This document shows positions 44,689 through 55,649 of a stretch of 64,000 nt of DNA, one piece after another. The notes beneath the pieces are model-generated. The model searched no databases. It was not told the DNA's origin and was given only the letters and a program-made list of their open reading frames with translations. Position 1 is the stretch's first letter. Each line of letters starts with the position of its first letter. Origin of the DNA: Ricinus communis (lineage: Eukaryota > Streptophyta > Magnoliopsida > Malpighiales > Euphorbiaceae); NCBI RefSeq assembly GCF_019578655.1, contig NC_063265.1, positions 22,368,285 through 22,432,284 of the forward strand, given 5' to 3'. The translations under genes were made by a program, and so were the position numbers.

Positions 44689-45171
44689 GGTTTAATTGCC
44701 AAAAAATTATATTTGTTATCAAATCTAGCATGTTGTTTTTAATTTTTCAAATTTCAGTACCATTCTTTAAAATTAAATCAATTTTAGTCTTCAGTAAAAT
44801 TATCAGCCAAATTTATTAATGTGGCGTGAACTTTAGCAATAACAAAAAAGAGCCGAGTTAATATTAGAGTTGTTGACTCATCTCATTACTAAAATAATAT
44901 CATTTTAAAGACATAAAATTAATTTTTTCTTTTCTTAACATTAAAGTTTCATTAAGCTTACATGCGTAAACAATAACATTTTAGTAATGGGAGTACTAAC
45001 TCTTCTTTTTTTATTTCCACCAAAGTTCACACAACGTCAGTAAATTTGGTTGATAATGTGATTGAAATCTAAAATTGAAATTAATATGAAAGTATGATGC
45101 TATGAAAATTAAAACTACATGCTAAATTTGATAACTAGAGAAAAATACATAATTTTTTTGGCAAATAAGCC
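44689..45171. mobile_element. Foldback MITE, Mutator-like
   Basis: Arms of about 200 bp (44689-44905 and 44985-45171) are inverted copies: GGTTTAATTGCCAAAAAATTA at one end and the complement of TTTTGGCAAATAAGCC at the other, with AAATTTAGCATG, AAATTTACTGACG and TTACTAAAAT words in both. Flanks TTAATTTAT (44680-44688) and TTAATATAT (45172-45180) match 8 of 9, a Mutator-type duplication length. No coding capacity. Confidence 0.7.
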
Positions 45172-45246
45172 TTAATATATTATTAATTAAATTATATATA
45201 TAAGTGAAATTTTAATTTCTTTAAATTAAAAAATATTTATTATCAA

Positions 45247-45739
45247 GACCTTATTACCAATTAAATCTTGAATTTTACGCTTTTTTAACAATTTTATCAA
45301 GTTATTTTAAAATTATAAAATAAATATTCATACTTTTAATTTATCTTAGAAAAAACTTTTCGATGGCGATTTTTAAAATTTTCTAATAAGAGAGATGATT
45401 TGGAAAGTTGACTGGCCTTACTAAAGAATAATAGTTGTGAATCAGCAAAAATAATTTATCCTGGACTTAATATTATGGCTATAAAAGTTCTCTCATATGT
45501 GCATCATTTCACACATCTTACATCTAAATGCAACAAATTTATTATTGATTCACTAATTTTTCTTTTAATAAGAATAATTCAATTGCCACGTTATTTTACT
45601 GATTGTAAAATTTGAAAATTATTGGCAAAAAGTATTTTTAAAAATAAATTGAAAGCATGAATATTTATTTTAGAATTTTAAAACAATTGGATAAAATTGT
45701 TAAAAAATATAAAGGTCAGAATTTAATTAGTAATTAGGC
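45247..45739. mobile_element. Second foldback MITE
   Basis: Arms 45247-45385 and 45600-45739 are inverted repeats: GACCTTATTACCAATTAAAT and the complement of ATTTAATTAGTAATTAGGC, then TTTTTTAACAATTTTATC, AATAAATATTCAT and CTTTTAATTTAT words. A single-arm relative is at 9761-9895. The target duplication is unclear. Confidence 0.6.
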
Positions 45740-45786
45740 TGACAACAATATATATAAAAGCTGGGCTTTGACAATGCAGACACAAA

Positions 45787-45813
45787 TTTTTGAGGGCGCC
45801 TCGGGAGTGATAC
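45787..45813 (+). repeat. Isolated unit of the 33-bp minisatellite
   Basis: TGAGGGCGCCTCGGGAGTG plus GATAC is one unit of the array that resumes at 48520. It was separated from it by the solo LTR. Confidence 0.75.
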
Positions 45814-48514
45814 TGTCACGACCCGGTCTGTGGGCCTGTGACCGACACTAGGAAATGGGTAAGCGTAAGGCCACCGAATTTCATAGTAAACCTAACCATT
45901 CACTAACTTAATCAAATCTCAATCCAATAGCACTGAACCACAATTAATCTTAACCATCAGGTTCTACATATTTAGAATGTGGGCTGCCAACATGAATAAG
46001 CAAGATCGAAATTTACATGAAGATTACAAAAGGATAAATCTGAAATTTCTACTGCAAGAGATTCTAGAATTATAAAAGTCAACATACCAATAGAATATCA
46101 ATTACATTAACCCGAAAATGAAGGAATCGGGCTGCTAGATGAAAAGCACTGTGGAAAAACTAACCACACTTAAAAAACAGTTAAATTGAGACTGTCAGTC
46201 TTGGGAGTGAGTTAAAATTATATATCCAAAAATAATTACAACCATTTCAATAATATATTTATTTAAGTTAAAATAAATATTAAGTCATGAAAAAATATAC
46301 GTGTCATGCCATGCTTAAATAAAAATAAATTTCACATACTACGGGATGGAGTACTTCAGTAGAACCCTAATCCCCATTACTAAAGAGTCTCAGCCTTTCG
46401 GTTCTCTCGTTCCAACAGGACTGGCACCCAAAGAGCAAAGCTCGACCAGGATACTTAAATCCAGTCTAGTCACATAACTTTCCAACTAAGCCGGCGCCCA
46501 GAAAGCAATGCTTGACCAAGGACCTTTACTCCGAGAACTCACTCTACTCAGCCGAGAGAGTTAAACTCGACCAGGGCAAATCCTAAACCATTCTTTTATT
46601 ACCTGACTCAAAATTCATACCGGTGCGCACGCGGTCCTGATGCAACCCATCAAGTGGCATGTTCTACTGCCGTCTCATCCCGAGTCAACATGCAATCACA
46701 ATAGCCATAATACAGAAATGAAATGTATATAAACAATAAATAAATAAATAATTAAAAATATTAATCATTTAATCATAGCTATTATGTAAAATCTTAGCAT
46801 GACCCACGTAAGCAGATATATGACTTTAACTCATAGTTCTGACGACCTCCTAGCACTGCTCCGATGCCTCGAGTGGAGCGAGCCGAACTGACGGGCGTAT
46901 CTAATCACGAGAATAATTTAATCAGAAAAAGTAAAACATCTGACAGAACCTCCCTAAATTATAGACATTTACCCCCCCGTATAATGGGTCCAAGACCTAC
47001 CAGAGAACACTTCAAATATACAATGATAAATTGACGAGAGTCTGGCCACCAAAACAGCATTAATTTTCCCGACTCCACAACACAACACAATTATGACTAT
47101 TGGCAGACAGTCCGACAAACTATTTATTTTAACTAAAAAACCTCACATAACTTTTAAACACATAAATTTTATCAATGAATTCTAAAATCAATAGGTCAAA
47201 GAATTACCGAGATGCTTGATCGCTCAGTCGACTTCCCTCCAACCGCCGGAGTCCGATCAACGATCCGAACACACCAACGGACTCAAAACAATGCGTTGAT
47301 GATGATCCCAACTTCCGATCTTCCGATCTAAATCCCGGTCATTCAAAGAGATTTATGGACGATCTCGGCCGTCGATTTTCAAACGAAGTCTGATTGCCAT
47401 AAAACTGCTGCCATTGGAAAGCTTGAGCTGAGGAGAGTCTGGATATGTTCTCCGATCAACCAAAGCTCACTAGAAAAGCCAAAAAACTCGGCTGTCAACA
47501 CCTTGCCGGAACTCCTTCCTCCGGCCACCAAAGCCGACGCCGCTACTCCAAAAGGAAGCTCTCAACTCACCGGTCATTTCAAGACCGATCCCGCTGCCAT
47601 TTGATGTCGAAAATGCCTGAAATGGTGCTTGGAAAGTCTCACCGGTCTCCGCCAGACCTTCGGCCACCATTGGCGCCTCGTGATACCGCCACGAACACCG
47701 CCCCTCTCTCCTCCTTCTCTCTCCCTCGATCCTCCTCCTTCTTCTTTTCTTTTATTTCTTTCTTTTCCTTTCTTTCCTTATCGACATTTAGTCCTTGGAC
47801 TTTTCGTCTTTACCGATTAGTCCCTCAACTTCTTTAATTACTAAAAATTTCGTCCTACAAAATTTATGATTGACCCTCCAACTTTTCTTTAGCTTTTCAA
47901 TTAAGCCCTTAATTATTTAATTTGGGCCAAAAAATAGAATTATTGAAAATATAGAATTACTTATTTACCCTTACTTTTAAATATATAATTACCAAAATAC
48001 CTTTGCTGACATATTTAATTATAAATATACCAAACATAAAAATTTTCATTAAAATTCCATATTAATAAAATTATATTTTTAATCTTTATTCCAAAATAAA
48101 TTTTTAATTTAATCCTAACACTTAATTGACTTAATTAATCAATTTACTAACTATTTTCTAATTAAATCAACACCATTAGCTAATTAAAATTCATCATTCT
48201 TAAATAAATTCTTTTATAAAAATATTATTTATTAATTCTTTCATAACTCTCAAATATAGAATTTTAATTCATATATTCATATTGGGAGAAAATCAAATGA
48301 CCAAAGACATAATTTATTGCCCAAGGAATTTACTTAAAACTGATTTGATATAGAAAAATAACTCTCTCTTATTTTTATCTAGAATTGAAATTCTACTTTA
48401 AATCATCCCAATTAAACTAATTAAAAATAAAGTAATATTAATCTAAATAAAAACTTGTTATTAATTATTACTAATATTATTATTATTAAAAAAGAAAAAT
48501 TTTAGGGTATTACA
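45814..48514 (-). mobile_element. Solo gypsy LTR with perfect 5-bp target duplication
   Basis: 2701 bp from TGTCACGACCC to GGGTATTACA, flanked on both sides by GATAC (45809-45813 and 48515-48519). The family is the same as 14436-16103 and 20053-26989 (shared GGTGCGCACGCGGTCCTGAT-like block at 46621, and the CGACCAGGATAC and AGTCTGGCCACC blocks). Pol-coding orientation of the family is the minus strand here. It has a CT-rich stretch (47700-47790). An ORF at 47445-47837 is within this LTR and is not a gene. Confidence 0.92.
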
Positions 48515-48519
48515 GATAC

Positions 48520-49216
48520 TAAGATCTTTTGAGGGTGCGTGGGGTGCGATGTCTAAGTCTTTTGAGGGTGCGTGGGATGCGATCCCATGTCTTTTTAAGG
48601 GTGCCTCAGGCGTGATGCCGAGGTCTTTTGATGTTGCCTAAGGCACGGTGCCAAGGTCTTTTTGAGGGTTCCTCGGGCGTGATGCCTAAGACTTTTGAGG
48701 GTGCCTCGGGCGTGATGCCGAGGTCTTTTAAGAATGCCTTGGGCGTAATGCCGAGGTATTTTATTGAGGGTGCCTAAGGTACGATGCCCCAGTCTCTTTT
48801 GGGGTGACTCGGACACGATGCCAAGGTCCTTTGAGGGTACAATAAGCACGATGCGCAAGTCTTTCTGATGATGCCTCGTGCGCTATGCTGAGGTCTTTTG
48901 AGTTGCTTGGGGAGCGATGCCCAAGTCTTTCTGAGGGTGCCTGGGTGTGATCTAAGGTCTTTTGAGGGTGCCTCGGGCACAACACCGAGGTCTTTTGAGG
49001 GTGCCTTGGGTGGTGATGTCCAGGTCCTTTGATGGTGCTTGGGGCATGACGCCCCATGTATTTTTTTAGGGTGCTTAGGTTGCGATGCTAGGTCTTTTGA
49101 GGGTGCTTCGGGCGTGATGCCGATGTCTTTTGAGGGTGCCTAGGGCACGATGCCCAGGTCTTTTAAGGGTGCCTCGCACATGATGCCGAGGTCTCTTGAG
49201 GGTTTTCTTGATGGCG
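48520..49216 (+). repeat. 33-bp minisatellite, about 21 units
   Basis: Units of 31-35 bp with core AGGTCTTTTGAGGGTGCC followed by a GCGTGATGCCG-like half. Units differ from one another at several positions. The period is a multiple of three, so long minus-strand frames with an 11-residue repeat (RHPQKT...) stay open by composition. Tandem arrays in non-coding parts of Ogre/Tat-type elements are known, and the array probably belongs to the element whose gag lies at 50927-51892. Confidence 0.9.
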
Positions 49217-50926
49217 AACAAGCGGTACGTTGTACCTGAAAAGGATAATAGCTTATGGTTAATATTCTGTATTCGGGCGAAAGAATCATAACTGAGTTGC
49301 TTGTTTATGTAGTATTTTTGCTTTTCTGGGTTGAAGCTTGTGTTTGAGCCATGAGGATTATTTGAGCATTCCGGCTTCTAGAGATCATTGACATCCCGTA
49401 TTGACAAGTTTATTCATGAGTCTATTCTAATTTATGCATGATATGTTGCATTGAGGTAGGTAGGAAGGTGTTGACATGTAGAGGTTGCGAGCATTCCTAA
49501 GAGTAGGCTCGATCTAGTGCCTTTGAGTGCTTGATGTAGACTTGGCCTCCTACAGTCTGTCCTTGTTGCAGCTTCTCGAAACTTCAATTGGATTTTACTA
49601 CTCTAGTGGTTTGGAGATTAGTACTCCAGCAATAAACCTTATAACTTTGTTAATGTATGTTTGATTGGGATGCAATCGAATCCTGCTTCTTGCCTTGGCT
49701 ACTCAGCTTTTGGTTTGATGAGTTCGAGGACCGTGCTCTTACTTTACAAGCGCTTATCTTTTGAGTCCTGGTAAAAAATAAATGTCTTTTGTGGGAGCCT
49801 ACTTATAATCCATTCCCTCGTTCTTTTTCTTATTATTATCATTTTTTGAATTATTTTTCTTTTCTTGCTCTAATTTTTGCCTACACTATTTTTTTTTTTT
49901 GGGTTTTTGATCTAGCAAGTTGTTTTGCCTTAACTGTTTCCTAGGTTGCCTTTTTAGGGTTTTCAACTTAGTAGGCTAGCTTTAACAGCTCCTTTAGGGG
50001 TTTTCAACTTAGCAAGCATATCTTTTTATGATTCTCTATTTTTATTTATCTCTTCTTCTTTTTTTGAGCATATGGTTGCACAAAGAGTGAGAGTCACTTG
50101 CCTCGCCCTAACTTCTTTTGGTGATGATGACTTATTGGTTGTCAATGTGCATTGCTGCTTTCTGTCATGTCTATTCGCAAGACATTTCATACTTCTGTTA
50201 ATTGAACAATTTAAAGATTAACTCAAAAGAATATTGTGTTCTATATGATGTCATCATACAATTTAATTCAAGCATAACTATTATCAGATCCATGTGCCTG
50301 GTCAGACTCCCGTCATTAGCTAGCCTTTGTAGGCTTTCTAGCTGACTATTTTCTCTAGGATGCCCTAACTTTTGCCTAGGTTTCTTTGCTAGATCTTTGA
50401 GACTAGTGGGCTTTTCTATTTATTCTATTTTTATTTTGGTTTATTTTTGGATCGAGTGTTGTCTTGCCTGACTTGGTGAACTCGTATCCTTGTATAGCCT
50501 ATTGGCCTTGTTATGACCCGGGGAGAGGTTCTGAGTTAGTGAGCAGGGTTTTCTGTTGTGTTTGCATCAGGTGTTCTATTTTATTTTCTTCTTTTTTTTT
50601 CCTTTTCTTTTTTTTTCTTAGGGTTCAGAGCCATATTAGTTGGCCTAGTCTTTTATCTTATTTTGCTTTTGGGCTTAGGCCTATTTTCAAGCTCGCCTGG
50701 CTTGGTGTAGGGCACATGTTGAGGTTTAGGCTAGGTATGTTTCTCAATGATTCAGGCAGGATAATTTTTTCTCTTTATTCCATATTTTCATTTTCTTCTT
50801 TTCTTTTTCATCCTTCCCTCGAGAGTTAAGCTAGCTTGTGAATGTGACCTCAGTTACACTTGAATCAAATGAACGATGTGGTACAGAACTATAATATACA
50901 AATAAGATAATCACAAAAATGCTTAA
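49217..50926. other. Non-coding retroelement-like sequence
   Basis: T-rich sequence with short local duplications, for example TTTTTAGGGTTTTCAACTTAG (49951) against TTTAGGGGTTTTCAACTTAG (49993). No homology to coding domains is seen. Lies between the minisatellite and the gag remnant and is likely the untranslated or LTR part of the same minus-strand element. Confidence 0.45.
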
Positions 50927-51892
50927 TTAACAGTATGCAGAATGTTTGCACAAAAAAATAGGACTACATGTATTGTTTAGTCTGTAGGTCCTCTTGTTGA
51001 ACTCAACCTGTTCAACATTAGTAGCACAATCCCTCAAATCCTTAAAATTCTTGACCGGACAAGGAGCTAGCTTATTATAGAGGTGAGGCAACAAACCCTT
51101 TATGGTGAAGCGCACTTGATCCCTTTCTATTTGTCGGATGGTCATGTTTGCCACTTTAGCGCAGAATCATAGGATGTAGTCGGATGTAGTTTTATCAGAG
51201 AGTTGTTGGATAGCTTCCAAGTTCTGAGTGCTTACTTCGACCTTAGTGTTATACCCGTATTAGCCTATGAATCTCCGAGCCATGTCTTTCTAGACCTTCT
51301 TAACTTTCTTGTCCTATTACCAGTACTATCAGGTTGCAGCTCTAGTTAAATAGAGACCAAAGTACCGGACTATTTATTACTTTGTCAAGTTAGAATAGGT
51401 AGACATGTCGACTCCGTATGCATTTAAGAAGGCTTGGGGATCACCATTCCCATCAAATTTTAGCAGGTTGGGGAGATTCACCTTGCCCATAAAGGTGTTC
51501 AACACGGACTCATTGATGTCTTTAATGGTTTTCCATCCTTTCAGCTTGAGTAATTTCTACATTTTATCCAGCCGCTTTCTCATCTCCCCTAACTCAAGGT
51601 TTTCGAGAGGAATACTAGTGAGCCTTAGCAAAGATGCCAGAAGGATTTTCACCTCATCATCACTATCCACGCGTTCACCAGAATTACTACCATTTCCTCT
51701 GTCCTTTTCCATAATAGGAGTAGTGAAATCTAGAGTAATGGGTGATTGTCTGTCATTGTTGGCGTTGTTGATGTTGGCTATAACAACACTACTAATGGTT
51801 ACATTTCTACTGATAATGACCTCTTTCAAGAGATCCGACTGTTGTTTGACTGTTTCCATTAAGTCTTTCATCTTATCCTTAGCAGCAGCCAT
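50927..51892 (-). pseudogene. Ogre/Tat-like gypsy gag remnant
   Basis: From the ATG at 51892 a 111-codon frame (KDKMKDLMETVKQQSDLL, then an acidic region) ends at a stop. The frame continues with FDGNGDPQAFLNAYGVDM (51410-51465), DMARRFIG and the retrotrans_gag core DQVRFTIKGLLPHLYNKL (51066-51120), then VKNFKDLRDCATNVEQVE. The order matches the gag domain of Tat/Ogre gypsy elements. Several stops and shifts disable it. No protease or RT follows to the left. Confidence 0.75.
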
Positions 51893-52746
51893 CTTGGCTC
51901 GTAGTGTTCATACATCAGTAGAACTACTTCCCACCATTTTTAATTATTCGTATGTGGGTCACCCTTCCTTGCTAAACCAAGCAATAATGATGTAGTTGCA
52001 ACCACAAAGGATCAGAAAGTTGTGTATGGAATGTAAATGCAAATGCATGTATGCATGATATGCAGAAGAAAGGGGAACATCAAATGAAGAAAGGGGATTA
52101 ATTAGGATATACGAGAATTCAAAGTATAAAATAGGATTTTACAAGAGAACACAAATTTTATCAAGTACTTATATGCAAAACTCCTTCACTTCGAAGTTCA
52201 TGGCAAAGTCTCATACTTTTTTAGGATTTTTGGTTTTGGCATAACTACCAACTCGGGATAACAATACCCGCTCTTTTTCGTCCGGTGCACGACCACGACT
52301 TTGTAAAAAAGAAATAAATGATCTGGTTCCTTAACATTCGACAAGGAGCCGGCGAAGCCCCATGTTGATTACCGGGAAGATGGTCAATTATTTTGAAAGA
52401 ATTTCATGTCTAAGCATTGGAAGACCCAGAACATTGAGAAAAAACCAAGGGATTAGCCGTATACTCACATGCTTTATGATAAGTCTCTTTAGGTTTACCC
52501 ATCAAAAGTGTCGATTTAAGGCCATATCGAAACCAGGGATTGAAACTTTGCGTCTTCTTTTTTTTTTGTTGCAAAAGTTACCATTTTTAAAATTCAGTAT
52601 AAAAAGAATTTAGTCTACATATGAAAAAAGCAAAAGGAGTGTAATTAATATTTATTAGTTCAAAACAAAACATTAAAAAAGAATAGAAATCCTTTTTTGT
52701 TTTTTATTTATTATTATTATAATTGTTTTTTTATTATTAATTTGAT
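51893..52746. other. Non-coding stretch upstream of the gag remnant
   Basis: Probably 5' leader of the minus-strand element. The plus-strand ORF at 52362-52613 has no recognisable domain. AT-rich from 52550 on. Confidence 0.4.
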
Positions 52747-52998
52747 TGCGGATCGGATCATCCATATAATATACAAAAAAAAACTCCAGATATTTGATAT
52801 CTTTTTCTTTGAATGAGATCTCAATTCCAATGACGGTTTCATTAGATATCTTACAACTAAAATCCCTCTTTTTTTCGATCCAATTCCTTTACCACCGCGA
52901 ACCTCAATTAGATTCATACATAATACACTTTTTAGTCATTGAGAGAACCCAAGTACTCTCATTCGGATCCAGGAAAGAGCTCTCAGAGATCTTTTTTC
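52747..52998 (-). pseudogene. ycf2: Plastid ycf2 fragment in nuclear DNA (NUPT)
   Basis: The minus strand translates, across frames, as [50 protein letters not shown] and [15 protein letters not shown], the N-terminal region of the large plastid Ycf2 protein. At both ends the match stops sharply: at 52747 after DPIR and at about 52998 before KKIS. One internal frameshift and at least one stop show it is not functional. Only about 250 bp was transferred or remains. ycf2 in the plastid encodes an essential AAA-type import motor component. Confidence 0.85.
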
Positions 52999-54960
52999 CA
53001 AAACCTCAATTAAGCGGGTGGATATTTTGGCTAATCTCATTGTTTTCCATCAATATTCTAACCATCATACAAGCATATAATGTGGTAAATCCTAGGGGAA
53101 GGAACTAGATCTTACTATGTGATCTTTGGCTGGGGTGATAAGATTGAGTTTCCCTTGGCGAGGAGTACCCTTTTTATACTTCAGAGAAACTTATCCCTTT
53201 TTGCAGTTAGCAGGGAATTATCTTAGCGCTACGAAACACAATAAGTTCATAACCTCCTTAATACGGGCCAAGGGTGGTGATCATCATTAGTGCAAGTTGT
53301 CCCCTGTTCGGGTGGAACATGGATATCCCTTACATCGAAGCCACTGAGAATATAGGGCCTTCCTTAATTTTAATGCAAATACAATGTAGGGCTAAGTCAA
53401 TAATGTTAGGAAAGGCAAAAGCTCATTCACTCCTTGAAGTCAACTTTTCGAGTCCTTAGTGGAGTTGCCGCTATGAGCGGCCGACTTTTTCTATGGGTTT
53501 CCATTGCTGGTCTGGGGTCCACTCTTCGTACTAGGCCAGTTTCGAGATGAGCCATTCGGTTAAGGGCCTTAAGGGATTAAGAAATGGTCTTAAGACCATT
53601 TCAGAGAAGGAGTCGCCACCCTATGAGATCGGGACAGTTCGGGAGTGAGGATGACTGCTTTGTTCCCCTTACAGAGAGCCTAAGTTTCCCCCTCCTTAAA
53701 ATCAAAGATTCTAGGTTCAAAAAGTTAGGTATGAATAAGGAAGGTTTTTGAAAGTGCCCCTATCCGCCTAGGCGGTGAAGCCTAGCCTCCACTAAAGCAG
53801 ACGAGCCTTTGCCTATCCTAATAAAATCATCTTAGCCTAAGTTTAGTATGTGAGGTGAGAAAGACAAGAACTAACTTAAGAATGGGGTAGTTTGGTACCT
53901 TGATTAATCCTAGATGGGAGGCACATTGGTGTCTTTACTAGTCTTAATTAGGAGGCACTTTGGTGCTTTAGGTTTTATCTCTAACATGCCTTGGTTCCCC
54001 TATCATTTGCATTTTTATTAACCCTAATCTAGTGCCAGATTCATTTTAGCGTTAGCATTTGAGGTGAAAAAATGCGTAAGATGCGGGGGCTTACTTTGGT
54101 AAGCTTCTGATTTTGTGATCTTTGCATATGTGGGGTGATCACAAATTTTATCCTTTATGTACATGTGAGGTGATCTTAAATATAAAGTTAAACATACATA
54201 GAAGGGGGCTAGGGAGATCGAGACGCTTAGGAAAAATTATTATAAATCATGGCCCTTAGGTCCTCGAAACAGTTGAATAAAGAGCTACAAATAATAAGCA
54301 AAGTATGTAATTATACAAAAATAACGATGCATAAGGCTATTAAGCTCGAACCCATACAAGTATGGTTTAACCCCGCACGGGTTCAAGCTTACAGAAGGCT
54401 AAAAGTGCTAAAATGATTATATTTTATACAAACGATTTAAATCTAAAGGGGCTGGGTTGAACCCGCGTAGGTAGTGGGTTGAGCCCACGTGTATTCACCT
54501 TATAAAGAGGAGAGCGAAAGGGTCTTACACCCCTATAATTTCTTTTTTAAAAAATATGCATCGAATATCAAATAAAATTAGATTTGGCCTTCAAGTGATG
54601 GATTTCAATGTACAAAAATAATATTTTTAAATAAAAAAACGAGTGTGAAATTTTTGAAATATATTCTAGGATCTTTTAGGGGTGAATAGAGTTTGGTTAA
54701 TGTTTTGTATTTGGAACAGAAGTGTAGAGAAAGATTCTTTATGTGTAGAGAGAGAAATATTTTAGTATATAGAAAGAGAGAGATTTTGGTGTGTACAGTG
54801 TGTATAAAGAGAGAGAATTGAGGGGATTAGAGAGAGGGTGTGGGGTTTGGATATACATAATGTGTGTTTTAAAGTGAAGGTAGATGGAGGTTTATATAGG
54901 TTTGGCCTAAGCTCTCGCTAGCTTAGGTCTAAGCTCGCACTAGCTTAGCCTGACAGCTTT
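52999..54960. other. Unassigned LTR-like sequence
   Basis: Contains GGAGTCGCCACCC (53610), a hallmark word of the family X LTR in inverse orientation, and GAGGCACATTGGTGTC / GGAGGCACTTTGGTGC (53919 and 53952). It also has the CGCGAG/GCTAGC-type words (54440-54500, 54900-54955) seen at 40-42 kb. Probably a decayed minus-strand gypsy LTR. No coding domain was recognised. The ORF at 53274-53459 is unassigned. Confidence 0.4.
53581..53602. repeat. Perfect 22-bp palindrome
   Basis: GAAATGGTCTT is followed directly by its exact reverse complement, with no spacer. Confidence 0.9.
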
Positions 54961-55164
54961 GCAAAAGTGTGGTTTTTTTGGGTCCTAGAGCTTTAAGGGT
55001 GATCCTCGTGGCAGTTTTCATAGGTATGACACGCATTACTCATTCAAGAGCATTCCAATTAAAATGTCTCATTATCGAGCTTATAAAAAATCTTGACTTG
55101 AAAAGTTCGTTGATAACATCTACCCTCTCTACATTTCATCTAGTAATATAATTTGTAGATGACA

Positions 55165-55499
55165 ATCTTGAAGGTTGATAAATTGGTTAGGAACTGACCA
55201 GGGATAACCAGGTAATACTTTATTATAATCGATCAAACTTTTCATTTGGAAGAGAAATCCCATTTATCCAACTTGACAATGGAGAAAGGGTTTTGAAGTC
55301 GCCATGAAGACTTAAGGGCTTCATGCAATATAAAAGTACTGAAAGTCTTCAAAAAAATAATTTTACCAATAAGAACCCAAGTACGATCAGTTGGAGATTC
55401 TAAAGAAAGCTTTACAATAGGATTATGACAGTGAAATTTCTCAGTTTGGGTGATGAGATCATGGATAATGTTAGAATTGTGCATGGTGACAATACACAA
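55165..55499 (-). pseudogene. LINE ORF1-like (DUF4283) fragment
   Basis: The minus strand gives RTWVLIGKIIFLKTFSTF, ALKSSWRLQNPFSIVKLDKW and, after a one-base shift near 55245, SLIDYNKVLPGYPWSVPNQF. The pattern LIGK..., ...WR...F.I..L, and D..KVL.G.PWS fits the DUF4283 domain found in ORF1 of plant LINEs and related zinc-knuckle proteins. It is short, shifted and alone. Confidence 0.5.
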
Positions 55500-55649
55500 A
55501 GAGAATCAAACGAAGTATAGAAAGTGATAAAGCTAGGGTAGGAGTTGGGGACTGAGTGAATGAGCAAAAGGAAAAGAAAAGAAAAGAACAAAGGAAGTGA
55601 AACGTCAGAGATACAAGTAAACCACATTAAATGGGTCTGCATCTAGAAA

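Noticed and set aside
47445..47837. 130-codon plus-strand ORF
   Set aside because: Lies wholly inside the solo LTR, is Ser/Pro/Phe-rich low complexity, and runs into the LTR pyrimidine tract.
48595..49057. Minus-strand ORFs over the minisatellite with an 11-residue repeat
   Set aside because: They stay open because the unit is near 33 bp and GC-rich. Unit lengths vary from 31 to 35 bp and break the frame repeatedly.
48520..49216. Regular direct repeats suggesting a CRISPR-like array
   Set aside because: Units are head to tail without unique spacers, diverge from each other and lie in plant retroelement DNA. It is a minisatellite.
53274..53459. 61-codon ORF as a possible organelle-derived gene
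   Set aside because: No match to a plastid protein I recognise. Left unassigned rather than merged with the ycf2 fragment.
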